From Smittium culicis (lineage: Eukaryota > Kickxellomycota > Harpellomycetes > Harpellales > Legeriomycetaceae), in contig LSSN01004300.1 of NCBI GenBank assembly GCA_001970855.1, forward strand, positions 1 to 24,458: a stretch of 24,458 nucleotides of DNA, written 5' to 3'. Of this stretch, positions 1 through 8,900 are shown one piece after another (within the stretch, counting starts at the first letter, position 1; each line of letters starts with the position of its first letter). Made by a program: the position numbers and the translations under genes. The notes below the pieces were generated by a model that searched no databases, was not told the DNA's origin, and saw only the letters and a program-made list of their open reading frames with translations.

Positions 1-141
1 TATATTAAAACGTTCGGTTCCTAGAGGACTCCTGATTCTTAATACTATGGCCTGAGAAAAAATATTAAAAAAAGTTAAAGTTAAAGGCTTAATCTAGTGT
101 CTGTGCGTGTGCGTGTGGAAGTAGAAACATATCAATACCAT
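1..141 (-). CDS. NPL4: NPL4-like protein, N-terminal exons only (partial)
   Basis: Partial gene leaving the window on the left. Exon 1 is only the ATG at 141-139. It is followed at once by a donor (GTATTG, from 138) and an 87-bp intron ending in a pyrimidine-rich acceptor (TTTTTTCTCAG, AG at 53-52). Exon 2 (51-1) is open for 17 codons and reads AIVLRIRSPLGTERFNI, so the protein begins M-AIVLRIRSP. This resembles the first beta-hairpin of the NPL4 ubiquitin-like domain (family pattern: hydrophobic-R-hydrophobic-x-S-P-x-G-x-x-R). NPL4 is the Cdc48/p97 cofactor, working with UFD1, that handles ubiquitylated substrates. Only 18 residues are visible, so another ubiquitin-fold or UBX-type protein is possible. 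Three CCAAT boxes lie 149-247 bp upstream of the ATG, which supports a real 5' end here. Confidence 0.5.
52..138 (-). other. Intron 1 of the NPL4-like gene
   Basis: GTATTG donor directly after the start codon, CTCAG acceptor, and a TTTAAC branch-like motif upstream of a T-rich tract. Phase 0. It contains a short GT/CA-rich run (plus strand 98-119). Confidence 0.5.
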
Positions 142-289
142 TTTTGTTTCGGATAGTTCGAAAGTTACTTATGATGCAAAAGAGTTATCATTATCACTAA
201 CTAAACTGAATGCTACAAATTCAGAAATCATTAAATTTCCTATAGCTAAAAAAACGCTATTTCTCTATTACAGCTTTTCTTGAATTTAG

Positions 290-388
290 CCAATGAACTT
301 GCGCTTCAAAACTTCTAAGCCAACAAAACTTCATGAAAAAATGACAACATAGCCAATAGATCATTTTTAAATGTTTCGTTCTGCCAAT
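290..388. promoter_or_regulatory. Three CCAAT boxes upstream of the NPL4-like gene
   Basis: CCAAT on the plus strand at 290-294, 353-357 and 384-388, all in the same orientation. They sit 149-247 bp upstream of the minus-strand ATG at 141. CCAAT is the core bound by the HAP/NF-Y complex. Similar clusters precede the alpha-SNAP and PP5 genes here. Confidence 0.4.
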
Positions 389-2543
389 AAAGTCTTCATA
401 AGCAACACTCAAAAACTGGAAACTATAACTATACTTTTTGTGTATACTCACTAGATGTTAAACTCTATAAGCGATATTAACTAGAAATATTTAATTTGCT
501 TTGCATTTTTTTATGCTAAATATCTAAATCCAAGATTCAAATCGAATATAGACTAGTAAACTACATAAAAAAATATCAATATATAGTCTGCATTAACCAC
601 TAAGCTAGAACATATTTCTAGAAATATCTTTCATATGTACACCTAACCTACCTTCATTAGAACTATATGACACTAAATAGATTTATCTGAATAGAAGCCA
701 AAACAAACATATTCCATGATAATTAAATTATGAATAACTGTTAATTTATATATTTTCATATCTAATTTTGATTCCTGCAACAGCTTTGGTATATTCAAAT
801 CACTTACATAATCAAGTAACACTTTTTTTCATTTCAATCCAGTTCTAAAATGTGCATATAGATATTCGAAAAAATCAACTATTTATTCGACTAAATCGTA
901 TGAACGCATAATTATAATTTGTACATCAATTAATATTATTAGCTTATGATTTTAATAACATTATCTTAAATACTGTGATAAGTTTTGGCAGAATTTGCAG
1001 AATAATATTACATTTTAATTTTATGGACTATCCATTATGTATTAAATTCTACAGATTTTGATTAATTTATAGAATTCCATTAAATTAATTTTTTTTTTCT
1101 GTGTTTTTCATTAAAGTTCATAAAAATAACTTGTCCATTTCAAGGTCTATAACCCTCTCTATTTGATTTTAGCTAATAGATGGACTATAAATAAATTCTT
1201 TAAAGAATATTTCAAGATACTACAGAAATCTATATACTAGGTTCCTTTTTTTTTTAATCATAAATTCTCTATTTTAATCAAAAAAATCGTCAGTTTGCTA
1301 AATTGATTTAGATTATTATTATTTGTACTGCAAATGTTATAGCATAAACTTTTTTTTTCCATCATTCCAAATTAATATATTAATTATTGAGAATATTAAT
1401 CGTGTTTTCTCAATAATAACTCTTTTTATATTATACCTATTACATATCTTAAAACTACCACTTATATATAATTCCGAGATTTAATTCTTACTTTCAAAAA
1501 GCTAGCAGAGTATACCGGAAAAAAAAAAACTTTTCGTTGTGAATTGTCTTAAATTGATTATAGTTTTGACTCCTTTTACAAAAATTACGTTTTGAGTTTG
1601 CATTTTTCACTATAATCTCATTTAAAAAGCTTGTATTCAATAGCCAAATAATTGCAAAAAATTAAACAATAAGATATCAATTCAGCCATATTAACATTTA
1701 CGCCATTCTTCATTCTTATACCAATTTTTACTATGACTAAAGAATATACATGTAAGCTTAATAAATTTAAAAAAATTAAAATTCTATTAGTTCAAGTTAA
1801 ATACTTTTCTTAAATGCTTTTTCTTACCATAAATGTTTTTTAATATTATAATAAAAACTTAATATAGATTAAGGCATAAATTTAACAATAAAATTACACA
1901 ATTACAAAATATCGCATATCTTGTATGCACTTACTACTAAAATAAATTCTATACAATACGAAAATAGTAATTCCTACATAAACTTTTAAAATTTTTACTT
2001 TAGAATAATTAATTTGGCTAGCTTTAAACACGGTAGGAATATTAAAAATCATTTTTGGCATGGTCTTTCTAATATAGTGTTTTTTTACTTGAACACCCGT
2101 CATATGTCGTCTTTCTCTTCTATATTCAATCTCTTTTTACAATAAAGTTTTAAATATTTATAAATAATTATTACTAACCGGATTCAATTATAACTAATAT
2201 TGTAATTTTGGTTTAGTATATTTATTACCTGAAATAAAAATCAAAAATTCGATATCAACAGCCGCAAGTAATAATATAGCACTCTATTATCGCTTTATGT
2301 TATAAGATATTTAAACTAGCTTCTATTCTAACCCATCTTTTCGACACTTATACCAAGGTTATAATTAAGTATAAAAGCTGTTTTTAAAATCATATTGGAG
2401 AATACAAATTTATGTATATTTAGTAATATTGTTGTAGAATCAAGAATTTTATCTTATTAATCTTGAAATTGTTTATATCTCTGTAAGATACAGTAACAGT
2501 AGACGTTTTTGTTGGATTTATAAAAATTGCTATCATAAACAGA
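389..2543. other. AT-rich intergenic region
   Basis: About 2.1 kb, roughly 75-82% AT in the rows I counted, with many homopolymer A or T runs. Stop codons are dense in all frames, and the only open stretches are short (69 codons or fewer) with no recognisable motif. It should hold the promoter of the plus-strand gene starting at 2544. I see no distinct element there beyond a single distant CCAAT near 1723. Confidence 0.6.
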
Positions 2544-4589
2544 ATGGACTTGTCAAATATTAGCTCATTTTTTGAAAAATCTAAAAGTTGGCTCAATTTT
2601 GGTCGAAAAATTCCTATTAAGGTCGCGGATGATATTAATTCTGTTAAAAATAGTACTCAAAATGAACTATTGTTCACTGTGAAACAAAATCACAAATCTA
2701 AATTAAACCCGGTTAAAGCTAGTGGATCACACAACAACTTAATATACGCTAACTATCCTGAACCTTCCAGAGAAAAATATATCAACAAACCACCATACCC
2801 AGATTCTGAATACAGTGTAAATTTAAACAACGGGTGCTTTGGTTTTTTAAAATTAAAAGCTTCAAGTAAAAACGAGACCTTAAGCATAGCCAGCTGCTCC
2901 AAATACAACAGCAAGCAAAGGTACCCTGAAAATAAAGATTATATTTATTATCCTACAGAATATTCGAAATTATATGCAAAGCGCGACCAAACTACAAGTT
3001 ATACTCATAAACAGCCTTCAATACCAATTAACCACATTCACAATCCTTATTTGCAGAATAAACCAAATGAAACTAAAAACAGCCATAATTTCCAGTTTAA
3101 CAGCAAATCTAAAAATCCAAAAGTTAATGCACTAAATAAAATCCTTGCTAACAAATATTCTTGTGTAAAAAAACTACTATTGCCAAAAGACACGGCTAAT
3201 CAATCCCTATCAAGAGATACTTTAAATGATTCCAATGCCTCAAAACATAACTATTCAAAATCCCAAAATAATTCTGAAAATTTCAAACATAAATCTCCTC
3301 TAAAAGGTACACACAATAAAAAAAATAACTCTGACAATAGTAAAAGTATTTTATCGTCGATCCTATCTTACAGAAAATTAAATTTCCATTTTATAAAAAT
3401 CTGCAGTCTTAATACCTGCAAACCTCGATGCAATAGTATGATAGATTCATCTGAATACGATGGCTGTAGCAAACATATTCCGGAAAAAAAATACACAGGA
3501 TCTTATCCTTTGAAGCTGAAAGATAATTCACTAGAATTTAATAATGATGAGAGTAACATTATTTCTAAAAAACCAACACCAGACTCTGTTGCATCAATTT
3601 CTTCTTACAATTCAATTAAAAGCACTCATAACTCCGAACAACCATATGCAAAGATCAGTATTAATATTTTGGATAAGATTTTCAAGCTATTCTCAATTCC
3701 CACAAATATGTCTGAGATGTATGACTACTGGTATAATATATATATAAATAAATCATCTGTAATAGTTTTTCTAAATAATACAAACAGCACTAAATTAGGG
3801 AAGAACCCCTTATGGCCTAGCCAAAGAAAAGGTTTCAGGGTTTATCACTCAAGCGAAAACTCTTCAAAAACTATACTAGCTAAAATGTCTAAAATAACGA
3901 CATTCGGAGATATTGAAATGTGCTACATTGATATCCTCATTAAAGAGCTTGGATCTACTGTTATAATAAAAGTAACCCAAATTAGCTACACTAAAATAGA
4001 CGACTTTGGGATTCCAATTGAATTTATGGAATATCTAAGCTTGATTGAAATTACAAGCTCTTCGTTTATTTCAAGCTTTAAAACTTTTAATACCCCGACT
4101 ATAATGGTTTGCGACTGTAGCTCAAATTTAAGCAAGGAGATTTTTTCAACAGTATTTTCATTGCGCTCTGTGAATGAAAAAAAATTATTTCAAAGCTTCA
4201 ATCAATGCCTCCAAAAAGAGACATTTTCAACATCATTGCTGTTATATTTTGATTTTAGCTCATATCAAGCCATATTCATTTATAGCTGTACTCTAGGGAG
4301 CATACTAAAGGCAAGCATTAGCAGCAAATATCTAAACTGCATCGATTCTATTTGTAATAATAATTATTTGATGCTTAAATGGAGGGATTCGATCTATGAA
4401 CATAAACCTCCGATATTTCTATCCATTTCAAACTGCTTTTCTAGCTTATTTGCAATTTATAAACAACTAATTAACATAAAACTCGAATTAACGGGAAAAG
4501 ACCAGTTGAAAATAAACAGTAAAAATTTTTATATACTAAATACATATGATTTTTTATTGCAATTAAACTCATTATTGAAAATTATTTAA
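2544..4589 (+). CDS. Tyrosine-phosphatase-like protein, probably inactive
   Basis: 681 codons from ATG to TAA. Residues 1-360 are low-complexity and rich in Asn, Ser, Lys and Tyr. Residues 365-680 follow the order of a classical protein tyrosine phosphatase domain. IPTNMSEMYDYW (385-396) matches the 'GPLPNTxxDFW' helix. SSVIVFLNN (404-412) matches the 'VxVIVMLTN' strand. LWPSQ (423-427) matches 'YWP'. VTQISYTKIDDFGIP (477-491) matches 'HYTxWPDxGVP', keeping only the last Asp of WPD. The catalytic loop is lost. By spacing (36 residues after the WPD Asp) it is TPTIMVCDCSSNLS (517-530), where Cys523 remains but His is Val and the Arg position is Leu529. An alternative loop is PPIFLSISN (622-630), which lacks the Cys. 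ILNTYDF (664-670) resembles the C-terminal 'VQTxxQ' helix. No CX5R signature exists, so a catalytic role is unlikely. The fold call rests on by-eye alignment. The gene may continue into the next frame through an intron. Confidence 0.5.
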   Translation: MDLSNISSFFEKSKSWLNFGRKIPIKVADDINSVKNSTQNELLFTVKQNHKSKLNPVKASGSHNNLIYANYPEPSREKYINKPPYPDSEYSVNLNNGCFGFLKLKASSKNETLSIASCSKYNSKQRYPENKDYIYYPTEYSKLYAKRDQTTSYTHKQPSIPINHIHNPYLQNKPNETKNSHNFQFNSKSKNPKVNALNKILANKYSCVKKLLLPKDTANQSLSRDTLNDSNASKHNYSKSQNNSENFKHKSPLKGTHNKKNNSDNSKSILSSILSYRKLNFHFIKICSLNTCKPRCNSMIDSSEYDGCSKHIPEKKYTGSYPLKLKDNSLEFNNDESNIISKKPTPDSVASISSYNSIKSTHNSEQPYAKISINILDKIFKLFSIPTNMSEMYDYWYNIYINKSSVIVFLNNTNSTKLGKNPLWPSQRKGFRVYHSSENSSKTILAKMSKITTFGDIEMCYIDILIKELGSTVIIKVTQISYTKIDDFGIPIEFMEYLSLIEITSSSFISSFKTFNTPTIMVCDCSSNLSKEIFSTVFSLRSVNEKKLFQSFNQCLQKETFSTSLLLYFDFSSYQAIFIYSCTLGSILKASISSKYLNCIDSICNNNYLMLKWRDSIYEHKPPIFLSISNCFSSLFAIYKQLINIKLELTGKDQLKINSKNFYILNTYDFLLQLNSLLKII

Positions 4590-4612
4590 AAACTTGTATT
4601 AATAAAATATAG
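4519..4612 (+). other. Candidate intron joining two reading frames
   Basis: GTAAAA donor at 4519, TACTAAAT branch-like motif near 4534, ATAG acceptor ending at 4612; 94 nt, phase 1. Removing it joins codon 658 of the upstream frame to the frame of the downstream ORF, reading LKIN-K-FN-MFETSE, for a 989-residue product. The alternative is two separate genes. The region also encodes a plausible phosphatase C-terminal helix, which argues against removal. Confidence 0.4.
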
Positions 4613-4620
4613 AATTTAAC

Positions 4621-5607
4621 ATGTTTGAGACCAGTGAAATTATATTTTTCGAAAACTACGCTACCTGCGACTTTATTTTCGACAAAATTGCACAAGCTAA
4701 TGACTATTTATTTAACGATGACTCTTTTTCTATTAAAAAAGCAGAAATCCAGTTTCTTGTAAAGCCAAACACTGAAAGCGATCAAGAAATATCAAATTTG
4801 ATATCAAAGTCATATAATGAATATAGGATTATTAGCTCAAAGCTCGAAAATATATTGGAAAATAACAAGTTCTGCACCTCACGAAATAGCAGCTTTCACA
4901 TTCAAAATGAGGTGAATTCGCACAGATTAAAACCGAAAGATTACTCTAAAGCGGTTAAAAACAACGAATTAAAAATCGCAGATTCGTTAAATATAGAAAA
5001 AATATATCCTGAACGTCGTGAGTCTTATAAAAAAAGCGATTTTGATAAAGCTCATCAAAAAAATAGATTGATAAGAAGAAAACATTCGATAATAGAAAAG
5101 CGACGAGGTCTTTTAAAAAAAACTGCAAATCGAGAAGATTTGATATTAGGTTTGGATTTAGGCATTCAAATGAAAAGTGATAAACTGGAAAAAGCTGATT
5201 TATTTACAAAAGATATCAATATTTCAACACAAAGTATTGAAGAAGTGTGTAAAGATAAGGAGAATTCCAACCAACAAAAAGGCTCTAATTCAAATTATTT
5301 AAGAAACTCTGCAACTAATGTGAATATAAATATTAATACCTTGAAAGACTCTGGATCAAGCATTAAAGATGGAATAAGCTCTCAAGATAGTTTTTCACAT
5401 GAAATAGAATTGAAAAACATTATATTGAAGGATTCTATAACTTCTGAAACTAACAGTGAATTCGAAAATGTAAATTCTCAAGATATTTGTTCTATCAGTA
5501 CTTCGAATCCAAGCGAAAGAAAAAATCATCATAAACGCTTCTCAAACGCGGCTGTGAGAAAAAAGCCTATAAATATCATGCAAAAATTATTTGTAGGAAA
5601 TGTTTGA
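4621..5607 (+). CDS. Unrecognised Ser/Asn/Lys-rich protein, or C-terminal exon of the phosphatase-like gene
   Basis: 328 codons, ATG to TGA. I recognise no domain. Residues 1-80 look moderately ordered (MFETSEIIFF, a helix-like stretch around 55-80). Residues 146-168 are strongly basic, with RRKHS and EKRRGLLKK, resembling a bipartite nuclear signal and a basophilic-kinase site. Residues 200-310 are Ser/Asn/Asp-rich and probably disordered. A basic tail (KNHHKRF, VRKKP) precedes the end. The ATG lies only 31 bp after the upstream stop, far closer than any other gene pair here, so this may be the last exon of the preceding gene. An AATAAA follows at 5652. No transmembrane segment or signal peptide is apparent. 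Confidence 0.6.
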   Translation: MFETSEIIFFENYATCDFIFDKIAQANDYLFNDDSFSIKKAEIQFLVKPNTESDQEISNLISKSYNEYRIISSKLENILENNKFCTSRNSSFHIQNEVNSHRLKPKDYSKAVKNNELKIADSLNIEKIYPERRESYKKSDFDKAHQKNRLIRRKHSIIEKRRGLLKKTANREDLILGLDLGIQMKSDKLEKADLFTKDINISTQSIEEVCKDKENSNQQKGSNSNYLRNSATNVNININTLKDSGSSIKDGISSQDSFSHEIELKNIILKDSITSETNSEFENVNSQDICSISTSNPSERKNHHKRFSNAAVRKKPINIMQKLFVGNV

Positions 5608-5984
5608 AAGTATTTTATATTTTTATTACGAGTATTTTAAGAGAAAGTTATAATAAATTGGAAATATAAATATCATTACCACTTTATTAAAATAAAAATA
5701 ATTTTTTCAATATAATATGATTTTCTAATTTTTGAATTTTTTTGCAAAAACAATATATTATAAAAGTAAAATTTTATTGTCTTTACTAAATAATAATCGT
5801 CAAGAATGAACTTTAGATATAGTTATAGATATATTTGAGGGCGAAATAATTCTAAGCCTAGATTAACAGTGTGTAAATAGTAATTAGGTAGAGTAATATT
5901 TTAATAATTATTTTATCTAAAAAAAATGCTAAAATAAATATATAAGTAAAAAATTTCTAATAAAAAGTAAGTAAAAAGACATTA
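5608..5984. terminator. Shared 3' region of two convergent genes
   Basis: 377 bp between the stop of the plus-strand frame (5607) and the stop of the minus-strand mannosidase (5985). AATAAA occurs on the plus strand at 5652-5657. On the minus strand it occurs at 5777-5772 and 5688-5683. These are plausible polyadenylation signals, but such hexamers are also common by chance in DNA this AT-rich. Confidence 0.35.
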
Positions 5985-8900
5985 TCAACCCATGCTTACA
6001 ACTAAGTGATATAGCTCTAAAGATCCGTCAGTAATTGAAATATTTTTTGACTCTGTTTCTACTCTTTTAATCTGAGAGTCTAGTAGCGACGTTGGTTTGT
6101 CACCGTTTCCAAATATACTAATAAATTTATCGTTTACAAATCCATAGTCTCCGCTAACTCTATAGATCTTCTCTATAATATAATTACGCCCTAAGATCCA
6201 TGATAAATCCAAATCAATAATGCTTGTGCTTGGTGATTTTGTTGGGTTGTGCTGGAATGAAGAAAATCTAAAATACAAGTGTGCGTATTTTTTCAAACCG
6301 TCACCTTGATATAAATCGTGTTGTAAAGAACCATTATTGTCAAAATATTTTGAAGGTAAAGGAGTTGACTCGCAAATAAAACCAATTATATTAATATGAC
6401 TGGGAGTTTTAAATGGGCTGTTTAAGTTTAAATTAGAAATATAACTGCGCTTATTATTAATGTTGGATAGCCCCAACTGCTTAAGAGATAAATATTCATC
6501 TGATATATTTGAATCAGTGTTATTATTGTAAAATGCAATTAAGTGCGTTGGTTGGTCAGCATTATAATATCTTGACGTCTTTTGCTTGTTATTTGGGGTA
6601 AATTCCAAATAATGAGAAATTGAAACTCTGGTATAATCAGTTAGGGTTCCCCATAAACCCCTCAAATCGTTTTGCAAAAAAGAGCGATGAGCGATAAATT
6701 CAAAACTATCTTTCGCAATGCAAGTGGCACCCATCGCTTGCTTAACCTGTACTCCTAAATTACTTGTAGATATTTTGTGCAAGAGAGAGTGGTAGTTTCC
6801 GGGTATACTTGTCCAGGGCTGGTATTGGAGCTGACTGGGAGTATCATCAATATGAAAGTTTATTTTAGGCTTTAATATATTTGGAGTTATCGAGTTAATC
6901 GCTCTTGAAATTGAATTTGAGTCTCTATCTTTGTATGTAAGCCTTACAAGTGACTCCATATTTTTTCCACACGTCAAAGTAGTAACAATTTTGACCACAG
7001 GATTATTTTGACTGTCACTTGGTATTGAGATCATTTGGATTGTAGTTTTTGAATCGTTGTAAAATATAGTAAGCGATGAAAGTAAATTTCCTATAGCAAT
7101 TTTAGCTATAAATCCATTTGGAATGATGGCTCTAGAATGATATTCAGGGTAACAGAATAGAGCAAAAAAAATCCCTATAGCAAACCCGTAAACTATCAAC
7201 GTAAGAAATCTATTTACACTTGTTATTGAGTTAGAGTTTTTTGGTACAAAATTCAAAGATCTCTTAAGGCATAAGTTTTTTGATAATAGTATTAATGGAT
7301 ATTTGGTTGAAAATTTACGAATATAGTAACCAAAAGCTAAGAATGGAATTATTAGAGAAGCGATTGATTGGTTATTCGACCAGCTAGAGATTAAATCATC
7401 AGGGATTAGTTGAAGAATGACTAAACAAATGACTATACCAAGAAGGCCGCCAATTAGTAAAACGAAAGCAAACCAGAAAATGGGCTTAATAAAGTGACTT
7501 AGTTTGCTTAATCTAGAGTTTAAATTTTTTTTATCGTATTGAGTGTAAATTGAATGTTTTTGTAAGTGGACATTTGGTGACATGAGGGAAGAGTCGACAT
7601 ACATGCTATTCTGATTGATGTAGTATCCAAAAGCATATTTGAAAAAGCTAGTATTAGAAGTGTAAGAATGTAAGATCATTCCAGATACTAGGCTGGCGAT
7701 GATATAAAAGAAAATCATAATATACATTTGAATATTCGAGTGGAAGAGGTAAGCACCAGATCCTCTAAACTTTGAAACCAAATAGTAGCGTTGTTCATAA
7801 GCAACTTTATGGTCAAAAGTATTAAGAATGATCTGGCCGAGATTAAAATGGTCAATGCTTATTGATATGTTATTGAATGAAGAGTTTGAAGATAGATAAA
7901 GACTAGCTTCAGAGTTATAAATATCAACGGGTTTAATCTCGACGTTTTGTGTTTTTGCAGTAGTTGAATGCTTTAAGTAGTATTTTTTGTAACTTAAAGG
8001 GGGAATATTTTCAGCAACGAATAAAAAATTGTAAATACCATTATTTTGTGGTTTATTGAAGTCATTTTTTAGGTTCTGGATTGGTTTAGGATGATAAAGC
8101 TCGTCCAGAAGGTATTCTACTTGTAGCGGAACTGATTTATTTGTTGTCGAGTCAATAACTTCAATTTTATTTGTGTGTAGCTTTAAAGAGATTAATTTTG
8201 AAGCTTTTGAAATATCAGCGTAATTAAGAGCCATTAATGAGATCATTTTACAGTCAGAATCATTACAAAGAGAGCTATCGATATAGAAAGAGCCATTAGA
8301 TTCACCCTTTTTTCCTTCGATCTCGTCATCAAAAGAATCGGCTTCATGGACTTGTTGAATAAAGGAAACAGAATTTTCTGGTAGGTCTTTAGTGATTATA
8401 AGATTAGTAGAGTTGATTAGAACAGAAGTAGAGGTGTTAATTGAGTCTTCTAATCTGCTGATATAATCTTGATAGGTTCCAGGCGTACAGGTACCGGTGA
8501 TTGCGTCATGATGGAGAGTTATGGATAATTGTTTTCTGGAAGATTCGAGTCTATCTTCAAGGGTTTGAAAAATATGCGAATGAGAAATACTTTGGTTATT
8601 TGGATGAATCAAATCCATGTTTAATGAGTTCTTATGGCTAGACAAAATATATGAGAGTTTGGAGAAGGCAAGCGAGGCTTCAGACTGCCTTAAAAGGCGT
8701 TCAGCTTTTCTTATATAAAATTTGAGGAAAGGGCGAGTAGAGTATATTCCAGTCCAGTAATTCTCAAGTGGTATATCATTGTATTGCCCTAAATCACCAT
8801 TAACATCAGGTAACTTACTGCGTAAGTCAGGATTTTTTTCAAAGTATTCAGTGACACTAGCCATATATTCACTTACAGTAGAATATCTGATTGAAATTTG

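Noticed and set aside
257..451. 64-codon open frame, minus strand
   Set aside because: Low-complexity Phe/Lys/Trp-rich translation without motif, lying over the CCAAT cluster upstream of the NPL4-like gene; consistent with chance.
1894..2103. 69-codon open frame, minus strand
   Set aside because: No recognisable domain, no supporting splice sites, and length expected by chance in 2 kb of AT-rich DNA.
3544..3747. 67-codon frame on the plus strand
   Set aside because: Lies wholly inside the phosphatase-like gene in another frame; a shadow.
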